DNA from: Providencia manganoxydans
GTDB taxonomy: Bacteria; Pseudomonadota; Gammaproteobacteria; Enterobacterales; Enterobacteriaceae
DNA length: 64,000 nt
Assembly (NCBI RefSeq): GCF_016618195.1
Contig: NZ_CP067099.1
Location: 3,348,001-3,412,000 of the forward strand
Direction of reading: 5' to 3'
Positions 58,675-64,000 of the stretch are shown here, in pieces. The first letter of the stretch is position 1, and each line of letters starts with the position of its first letter. A program made the position numbers and the translations under genes. The notes beneath the pieces were generated by a model, which did no database searches, had not been told where the DNA came from, and was given only the letters and a program-made list of their open reading frames with translations.

Positions 58675-58731
58675 AATGTTTAAAAGATGACGATATCTAT
58701 TTAAACACTATTTTTGTTATTAGGAGCGCCC

Positions 58732-58995
58732 ATGAAAACGAAATTAAATGAACTACTTGAGTTCCCATGCTCATTCACTTACAAAGTGATGGGAATTGCG
58801 GAACCAGAGCTGGTTGATGAAGTCGTTGAAGTGGTTCAACGTCATGCGCCGGGCGACTATTCTCCAGATGTGAAGCCAAGCAGCAAAGGCAATTACCACT
58901 CAGTTTCGATTACCATCAATGCAACACACATTGAACAAGTCGAAACCTTATATGAAGAACTTGGTGCATTAGAGCGCGTGAGAATGGTTCTATAA
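58732..58995 (+). CDS. ybeD: DUF493 regulatory protein YbeD
   Basis: An 87-residue ACT-like fold protein, identical in length to E. coli YbeD and very close in sequence ([40 protein letters not shown]). The ATG at 58732 follows TAGGAG. It lies between dacA and lipB as in E. coli, where a link with lipoate metabolism has been proposed from context only. Confidence 0.96.
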   Translation: MKTKLNELLEFPCSFTYKVMGIAEPELVDEVVEVVQRHAPGDYSPDVKPSSKGNYHSVSITINATHIEQVETLYEELGALERVRMVL

Positions 58996-59020
58996 TCCAC
59001 TGAGTCATTAATATACAAGG

Positions 59021-59048
59021 CCGTACTCTTATCGAGTGCGGTTTTTTA
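59021..59048 (+). terminator. ybeD terminator
   Basis: CCGTACTC, a 5-nt loop and GAGTGCGG followed by TTTTTT, with one U-G pair. Confidence 0.85.
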
Positions 59049-59068
59049 TTACCTATAATTGTCTTTCA

Positions 59069-59174
59069 TTAAGGTGTCGCGACCATTAATCGCTCACACT
59101 AATCAGAGAGTTTCTATACGCCTAGCGATAACAATACATTCACTTGTCGCCTAGCCGCACCTTAAATAATTTCG
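59069..59174 (-). repeat. Degenerate ERIC-like element
   Basis: Reverse orientation: CACTTGTCGCCTAGCCGCAC and CTTAAATAATTTCG match the left part of the ERICs near miaB; the remaining part is heavily changed. It lies upstream of lipB. Confidence 0.5.
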
Positions 59175-59289
59175 CACAGATAATATTAAAAACACCACTC
59201 ACCTAACATTTTAGTAACATAACAGAACTGGCAGTAACCCAGCTACGGCGTTATACTAGCAACACATTTTGAATGTGGATGTTAAAACA

Positions 59290-59919
59290 TTGTCAGCACG
59301 AACTATTATTGTACGTCAATTAGGGCTAGCCCCCTATCAAACTGTTTCTGATGCAATGCATCAGTTCACCGAAAACCGTGATAAAGATACCTCGGATGAA
59401 TTATGGCTGGTGGAGCACCCACGCGTATTCACACAAGGGCAAGCGGGTAAGGCAGAACATGTTCTTGCACCGGGTGATATCCCAGTGATCCAAAGTGATA
59501 GAGGTGGTCAAGTAACCTATCATGGGCCGGGTCAACAAGTGATGTATGTGATGCTCGATCTTAAACGCAATAAGCTTGGCGTGCGTGAGCTTGTTAGCGC
59601 CCTAGAGGACACCGTTGTTAAGACGCTTGCTCATTATCAGATTGAAGCATACCCACGCCCTGATGCACCGGGCGTCTATATAGAGGGCAATAAAGTGTGT
59701 TCACTCGGGTTACGGATCCGTAAAGGCTGTTCGTTTCATGGCCTTGCATTAAATATTAACATGGATCTCGAACCGTTTAATCGCATTAACCCTTGCGGCT
59801 ATGCACAGTTGAAAATGACTCAGGTTCGTGATTTCATCCCTAAAGTGACGATTGAAGATGTTCAGCCTGTGCTAATTGAGCAGTTCTGTGACACACTTGG
59901 ATTTCATATTGTTCAATAA
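59290..59919 (+). CDS. lipB: Octanoyl-[acyl-carrier-protein]:protein octanoyltransferase LipB
   Basis: A 209-residue enzyme that moves octanoate from ACP to lipoyl domains. Family motifs [16 protein letters not shown], the Lys in [14 protein letters not shown], and the acyl Cys in INPCGY are present. The start is uncertain: TTG at 59290 makes [12 protein letters not shown] align in length with E. coli MYQDKILVRQLG, whereas TTG at 59269 or GTG at 59275 would add five to seven residues. No strong ribosome-binding site favours any of them. Confidence 0.93.
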   Translation: MSARTIIVRQLGLAPYQTVSDAMHQFTENRDKDTSDELWLVEHPRVFTQGQAGKAEHVLAPGDIPVIQSDRGGQVTYHGPGQQVMYVMLDLKRNKLGVRELVSALEDTVVKTLAHYQIEAYPRPDAPGVYIEGNKVCSLGLRIRKGCSFHGLALNINMDLEPFNRINPCGYAQLKMTQVRDFIPKVTIEDVQPVLIEQFCDTLGFHIVQ

Positions 59920-60033
59920 TGATGCTATAATTTTTTAACATTTTTCAAAAAAATTTTAATGGATTAGTAACCGCTCCGTTGCGCCAAATACAACACCCAA
60001 CTAATCCGATCAACAACTGGAACCGGTATAGCT

Positions 60034-60999
60034 ATGAGTAAACCAATTCAGATAGAACGCGGAATAAAATATCGTGACGCCGACAAAATGGCGCTGATCC
60101 CTGTTAAAAACGTCGTCACCGAACGTGAAGAAATTCTACGTAAACCTGACTGGATGAAAATTAGGTTACCAGCAGATTCAACCCGTATTCAGGGGATCAA
60201 AGCGGCTATGCGTAAAAATGGCCTGCATTCTGTTTGTGAAGAAGCCTCCTGCCCTAACCTATCCGAATGCTTTAACCATGGTACCGCGACCTTTATGATC
60301 CTCGGTGCGATCTGTACGCGCCGCTGCCCTTTCTGTGACGTTGCTCATGGTCGCCCAAATGCACCTGACGCTAACGAGCCAGTAAAATTAGCACAAACTA
60401 TCAAGGATATGGCATTACGCTATGTCGTTATCACGTCTGTTGACCGTGATGACCTACGTGATGGTGGTGCTCAACATTTTGCAGATTGTATTAGTGCGAT
60501 CCGTGAAAAAAATCAGACTATCAAAATTGAAACGTTGGTTCCCGATTTTAGAGGAAGAATGGATCGCGCGTTAGATATCTTAACCGCAACTCCACCTGAT
60601 GTGTTTAACCATAACCTAGAAAACGTACCTCGTATTTATCGCCAAGTTCGCCCCGGAGCGAATTACGAATGGTCGCTAAAATTATTAGAAAGATTTAAAG
60701 AAGCACATCCAGATATTCCAACTAAATCGGGCTTAATGGTGGGTTTAGGTGAGACAAATGCAGAGATCATTGAAGTGATGCGTGATTTGCGCCGCCATGG
60801 GGTCACCATGCTCACATTGGGTCAATATCTACAGCCTAGCCGCCACCATCTACCGGTAAAACGTTATGTCAGTCCTGCCGAGTTTGACGAAATGAAAGAA
60901 GAAGCGCTGGCGATGGGCTTTACACATGCGGCTTGCGGTCCATTTGTTCGTTCTTCTTACCATGCTGACCTTCAAGCAAAAGGCGAAGAAGTTAAATAA
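60034..60999 (+). CDS. lipA: Lipoyl synthase LipA
   Basis: A 321-residue radical SAM enzyme, exactly the E. coli length, that inserts two sulfurs into octanoyl groups. The auxiliary cluster cysteines are in [12 protein letters not shown], the radical SAM cysteines in [10 protein letters not shown], and the C-terminal RSSYHA Ser ligates the auxiliary cluster. It is 114 bp after lipB, with a terminator at 61018. Confidence 0.98.
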   Translation: MSKPIQIERGIKYRDADKMALIPVKNVVTEREEILRKPDWMKIRLPADSTRIQGIKAAMRKNGLHSVCEEASCPNLSECFNHGTATFMILGAICTRRCPFCDVAHGRPNAPDANEPVKLAQTIKDMALRYVVITSVDRDDLRDGGAQHFADCISAIREKNQTIKIETLVPDFRGRMDRALDILTATPPDVFNHNLENVPRIYRQVRPGANYEWSLKLLERFKEAHPDIPTKSGLMVGLGETNAEIIEVMRDLRRHGVTMLTLGQYLQPSRHHLPVKRYVSPAEFDEMKEEALAMGFTHAACGPFVRSSYHADLQAKGEEVK

Positions 61000-61017
61000 G
61001 CTCCAACTAAGTTCGGC

Positions 61018-61041
61018 AAAGCCCCCTAAAAGGGGCTTTTT
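61018..61041 (+). terminator. lipA terminator
   Basis: AAAGCCCC, loop, GGGGCTTTTTG, 18 bp after the lipA stop. Confidence 0.92.
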
Positions 61042-61099
61042 GCTATATAGTCGCGATTAAGGCTCATTAACAGAGAAGTGACTCTCTTAGCCCCCTATA

Positions 61100-61133
61100 A
61101 AATAAAACTCGCTCCAGATGGCTGGAGCGAGTT
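61100..61133 (-). terminator. cspE terminator
   Basis: On the minus strand: AACTCGCTCCAG, a 4-nt loop, CTGGAGCGAGTT then TTATTTTATA; a 12-bp perfect stem 30 bp after cspE. Confidence 0.92.
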
Positions 61134-61162
61134 GAGAGGCTGTTCGTTTCTATTTGTTTAAA

Positions 61163-61372
61163 TTACAGAGAGACAACGTTTACAGCAGATGGGCCTTTAG
61201 CACCTTCAGTGATTTCAAATTCAACTTTCTGACCTTCTGCTAGGGTTTTGAAACCTTCGCTCGCAATAGCAGAAAAGTGAACAAACACATCTTTGCTGCC
61301 ATCTTCTGGAGTGATAAAACCGAAACCTTTAGACTCGTTGAACCACTTAACGTTACCTTTAACTTTAGACAT
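61163..61372 (-). CDS. cspE: Cold-shock-family RNA chaperone CspE
   Basis: A 69-residue single OB-fold protein, the same length as E. coli CspE and differing from it at few positions. RNP1 is KGFGFI and RNP2 VFVHF. CspE melts RNA secondary structure and is expressed at 37 degrees in E. coli. The ATG at 61372 is used rather than a TTG one codon upstream; AAAGGTAAT precedes it. Confidence 0.95.
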   Translation of the reverse strand: MSKVKGNVKWFNESKGFGFITPEDGSKDVFVHFSAIASEGFKTLAEGQKVEFEITEGAKGPSAVNVVSL

Positions 61373-61579
61373 CAAATTATTACCTTTAAAATAAAAATAG
61401 ACACACCATCAGTGTCGAGCTCAGTACATCAGATATATAAGTTACTTGTCTACAACCTAGATCACGAAAATTGACAAAAAGCATAAAAAAATATTATTTA
61501 TTGGGATAAATTGCTTATCGTACATGAATTATTCTTAATAATAGCGATTATTCCGAACAATAATACTAACATTAGATGA

Positions 61580-62050
61580 TTATTTAGGTGATTGTTTTTC
61601 GTGTGCGAGTAGCCAGTCTTTTATGTCTAATCCACCAGTGTAGCCAACAAGTTTGCCATCATGACCTAAAACTCGATGACAAGGCACAATTAAAGAGATT
61701 GGGTTACGTGAATTTGCCATTCCCACAGCTCGACAATAGTTTACTGAACCTAATTTCAAAGCGAGATCTTTGTAGCTCCAACGTTCACCAAAAGGGATGC
61801 TGCACAAGTGTGCCCACACTTTTTTTTGGAACTCAGTACCATGAGGGTTTAATGGTACGGTGAACTCTTCGCGTTTATGATTAAAATATTCTTCTAGCTC
61901 TTTAGCACATAACTCAGAATGCTCATTCTTATGTTCTGGATGACTTTTTTGTTCAACAAAATAGATGCTCGTCACCCCCTCATCATCAGCCGTGATCTCA
62001 ACCCACGGTTTTGGAAATTTCTCAGGTGAAGCCAAATATTGATGATACAT
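61580..62050 (-). CDS. Methylated-DNA--protein-cysteine methyltransferase (Ogt-like)
   Basis: A 156-residue suicide DNA repair protein that removes alkyl groups from O6-guanine. The acceptor Cys124 is in PCHRV, the helix-turn-helix contains the Arg of NYCRAVGMANSRNP, and the final GYTGGLDIKDWLL is typical. The length fits Ogt, and it lacks the AdaA and AraC domains of Ada. The ATG follows AAGGGGATATT. Confidence 0.9.
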   Translation of the reverse strand: MYHQYLASPEKFPKPWVEITADDEGVTSIYFVEQKSHPEHKNEHSELCAKELEEYFNHKREEFTVPLNPHGTEFQKKVWAHLCSIPFGERWSYKDLALKLGSVNYCRAVGMANSRNPISLIVPCHRVLGHDGKLVGYTGGLDIKDWLLAHEKQSPK

Positions 62051-62205
62051 AATATCCCCTTAAGAGCGTGCAATTATCTGATCGTATATACAGTTATAAA
62101 CTGTATTATTTCTACTTGGCAATGATATTTTTTCTTAGTCTTGATAACAGAACCATTCACATGCTCAAAATTTAATTTCCCAACATAAATAACGACCTAG
62201 CCAAT

Positions 62206-62224
62206 AATTAGAATAATTATCATT
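62206..62224. promoter_or_regulatory. Weak Fur-like box upstream of nrdH
   Basis: AATTAGAATAATTATCATT matches the 19-bp Fur consensus at about 11 positions. E. coli nrdHIEF is Fur-repressed, so the position makes sense, but the match alone is weak in this AT-rich region. Confidence 0.35.
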
Positions 62225-62237
62225 CAATATTTCAAAA

Positions 62238-62253
62238 CCACTATATATTGTGT
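62238..62253. promoter_or_regulatory. NrdR box 1
   Basis: CCACTATATATTGTGT matches the NrdR consensus ACAcTATATATaGTGT closely. It pairs with box 2, centre to centre 31 bp, about three helical turns, the standard layout for NrdR repression of ribonucleotide reductase operons. Confidence 0.82.
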
Positions 62254-62268
62254 GGTTGAAAAAAATAG

Positions 62269-62284
62269 AATCTATATATAGTCT
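62269..62284. promoter_or_regulatory. NrdR box 2
   Basis: AATCTATATATAGTCT, a near-perfect palindrome of the NrdR type 31 bp downstream of box 1 and 57 bp before nrdH. Confidence 0.8.
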
Positions 62285-62340
62285 TTAAATACTAATCATC
62301 ACACTACTGATAGTATTCAGTACAGGTATAGGTACTCAAT

Positions 62341-62568
62341 ATGGCCGTTATCACAATTTACAGTAAACCCAACTGTGTTCAATGCAATGCCACCTACCAA
62401 GCCCTAGAACGCAAAAATATTCCCTACCAAGTCGTTGATCTCACCGAAGACGATGACGCATTACAATTTGTACGCCAACTCGGCTACCAGCAAGTCCCCG
62501 TTGTTGTTGCTGATCAAGAGCATTGGTCTGGCTTTCGTCCTGACATGATCAGCCGCCTTTTGGCTTAA
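62341..62568 (+). CDS. nrdH: Glutaredoxin-like protein NrdH
   Basis: A 75-residue small redox protein (E. coli 81) that reduces the class Ib ribonucleotide reductase. The active site is CVQC at residues 12-15 and the C-terminal WSGFRPDMI motif typical of NrdH is present. It leads nrdHIE(F), 9 bp from nrdI. Confidence 0.96.
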   Translation: MAVITIYSKPNCVQCNATYQALERKNIPYQVVDLTEDDDALQFVRQLGYQQVPVVVADQEHWSGFRPDMISRLLA

Positions 62569-62577
62569 GAGGTTACT

Positions 62578-62991
62578 ATGCAAACGGAGTCACTGGTCTA
62601 TTTTTCAAGTCGTTCTGGTAACTGTCATCGCTTTATTGAAAAAGTGGGGCTTCCAGCAACACGTTTGCCGATAGGTGAGCAACAAAATAGCATTATTGCG
62701 ACTAAGCCTTTCGTTCTACTACTGCCAACTTATGGTGGTGGCGGTTCCAAAGGCGCAGTACCAAAAGAAGTGATCCGTTTTCTTAACATCGAGTCGAACC
62801 GACAACTCATACGAGGTGTTATCGCCGCAGGTAACACCAATTTTGGAGATGCTTTCGCCATTGCTGGCGATATCATCGCCCATAAATGCCAAGTTCCCTA
62901 TTTATATCGTTTTGAATTACTGGGTACGGAGCGTGATGTTCAACGTGTCCGTGACGGGCTAAACGCTTTTTGGCAACAAAAACATCATTAG
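62578..62991 (+). CDS. nrdI: Flavodoxin-like protein NrdI
   Basis: A 137-residue flavodoxin fold (E. coli 136) that supplies oxidant to assemble the di-manganese tyrosyl radical in NrdF. The FMN phosphate loop is [12 protein letters not shown], and [15 protein letters not shown] and [14 protein letters not shown] are the other flavin loops. It follows GAGGTTACT. Confidence 0.96.
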   Translation: MQTESLVYFSSRSGNCHRFIEKVGLPATRLPIGEQQNSIIATKPFVLLLPTYGGGGSKGAVPKEVIRFLNIESNRQLIRGVIAAGNTNFGDAFAIAGDIIAHKCQVPYLYRFELLGTERDVQRVRDGLNAFWQQKHH

Positions 62992-63001
62992 AGCTAGTTC
63001 A

Positions 63002-64000
63002 ATGGAAAAGACAAAAAATACCCCGCATGTTGACTACCATGCGCTAAATGCCATGCTGAACTTATACAATAGTGCAGGCGAAATCCAATTCGAAAAAGAC
63101 AAAGAAGCCGCTCATCACTACTTTCGCCAACATGTGAATCAAAACACGGTTTTCTTTCACGACTTAAAAGAAAAACTCGATTTTTTAGTTAATGAAAACT
63201 ACTACGAAGCACAAGTTCTTGAGCAATATGATTTTGCATTTATCAAAAAATTATTCAAACAAGCCTATGCTCATAAATTTCGTTTTCAAACTTTTTTAGG
63301 GGCGTTCAAATATTATACAAGTTATACGCTAAAAACATTTGATGGTAAACGCTATCTAGAGCGTTATGAAGATCGCGTATGTATGGTCGCGTTAACACTT
63401 GCACTAGGTAATCAATCACTTGCTAGCCATTTGGTTGAAGAAATAATTAGTGGCCGCTTTCAGCCTGCCACCCCTACCTTCTTAAATTGCGGTAAAAAAC
63501 AACGGGGTGAATTAGTTTCCTGTTTCCTGCTGCGCATTGAAGATAATATGGAATCAATTGGTCGCTCGGTAAACTCCGCATTACAGCTATCTAAACGCGG
63601 CGGCGGTGTTGCTTTCATGATGACCAATCTGCGAGAACAGGGCGCCCCCATAAAATTTATTGAGAACCAATCTTCTGGTGTTGTTCCCGTCATGAAAATG
63701 CTAGAAGATGCCTTCTCCTATGCCAATCAGCTTGGTGCGCGGCAGGGAGCGGGGGCCGTGTATTTACACGCCCATCATCCAGATATTATGCGTTTTCTTG
63801 ATACAAAACGAGAAAATGCAGATGAAAAAATCCGTATCAAAACACTCTCTTTAGGCGTTGTGATCCCAGATATCACGTTCCAACTCGCCAAAGAAAACAA
63901 AGAGATGTACCTATTTTCCCCTTATGATATCGAACGTGAATATGGCGTACCCATGTCAGAAATCAGTGTGACTGAAAAATATCATGAGATGGTCAACAAC
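63002..64000 (+). CDS. nrdE: Class Ib ribonucleotide reductase alpha subunit NrdE (partial)
   Basis: The first 333 codons of the catalytic subunit (about 714 residues in E. coli), open to the window edge with no stop. [23 protein letters not shown] holds an active-site Cys and the surrounding substrate loop, followed by [15 protein letters not shown]. The ATG at 63002 is 10 nt after the nrdI stop. It makes deoxynucleotides aerobically with NrdF, chiefly in iron limitation or oxidative stress. Confidence 0.97.
   Translation, partial: MEKTKNTPHVDYHALNAMLNLYNSAGEIQFEKDKEAAHHYFRQHVNQNTVFFHDLKEKLDFLVNENYYEAQVLEQYDFAFIKKLFKQAYAHKFRFQTFLGAFKYYTSYTLKTFDGKRYLERYEDRVCMVALTLALGNQSLASHLVEEIISGRFQPATPTFLNCGKKQRGELVSCFLLRIEDNMESIGRSVNSALQLSKRGGGVAFMMTNLREQGAPIKFIENQSSGVVPVMKMLEDAFSYANQLGARQGAGAVYLHAHHPDIMRFLDTKRENADEKIRIKTLSLGVVIPDITFQLAKENKEMYLFSPYDIEREYGVPMSEISVTEKYHEMVNN

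Noticed and set aside
1..64000. Prophage, transposase, toxin-antitoxin or classical defence locus
   Set aside because: No integrase, transposase, capsid, toxin or nuclease-type gene was recognised on either strand; the only mobile-like elements are ERIC copies.

Overview
The window is a piece of a chromosome from a member of the Enterobacterales. Gene content, gene order and the many ERIC (intergenic repeat unit) copies point to Morganellaceae, most probably Providencia; that assignment is inference from remembered family resemblance, not from a search. Nearly every gene matches an Escherichia coli chromosomal counterpart in length and motifs, so most of the window is core backbone with short accessory insertions.

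Layout. 1-4100: the 5' part of the succinate dehydrogenase operon (sdhC, sdhD, partial sdhA, minus strand) divergent from gltA, with a 741-bp regulatory gap holding an ERIC. 4106-6908: an AraC regulator divergent from a Bcr/CflA-type drug transporter, then ybgI. 7145-15619: ybfA and the complete potassium-uptake cluster kdpFABCDE, including the 29-residue kdpF and a T-rich KdpE box. 15620-16655: a 156-bp repeat present six times in tandem, each copy carrying a terminator-like hairpin and half an ERIC. 16656-19359: glnS (flanked by two inverted ERICs of one subfamily) and a TSUP exporter. 19530-25287: N-acetylglucosamine uptake and catabolism (nagE divergent from nagBAC) with two NagC-like operators. 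25567-26292: seven tRNA genes (Met-Leu-Gln-Gln-Met-Leu-Gln). 26801-35707: dctA, ubiF, miaB, ybeZ, ybeY, corC, lnt.

35708-42987 lies between lnt and gltI, which are close neighbours in E. coli. It holds two accessory blocks: (a) an SPFH-domain protein and an NAD-kinase-like protein in a 4-nt-overlapping pair, divergent from an NrtR-type Nudix/winged-helix regulator, with three identical-type palindromes between them; (b) scsABCD, a periplasmic thiol-redox operon tied to copper tolerance. 42988-46154: gltIJKL, with a sigma-54 promoter, an NtrC-like site and a hairpin in the gltI-gltJ gap where E. coli makes the SroC sRNA. 46497-51311: leuS, lptE, holA, nadD. 51302-52024: a YbgA-domain protein where E. 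coli has cobC. 52431-58995: rsfS, rlmH, mrdA, mrdB, rlpA, dacA, ybeD (ribosome silencing and rod-shape wall synthesis). 59290-60999: lipB and lipA. 61163-64000: cspE, an MGMT-type DNA repair gene, and nrdH, nrdI and the start of nrdE behind a pair of NrdR boxes.

Two parts stand out as possibly undescribed: the NrtR / SPFH / NAD-kinase-like divergon with its own operator set, and the six-fold terminator plus half-ERIC array between convergent kdpE and glnS, whose duplication junction falls at the apex of the ERIC palindrome.
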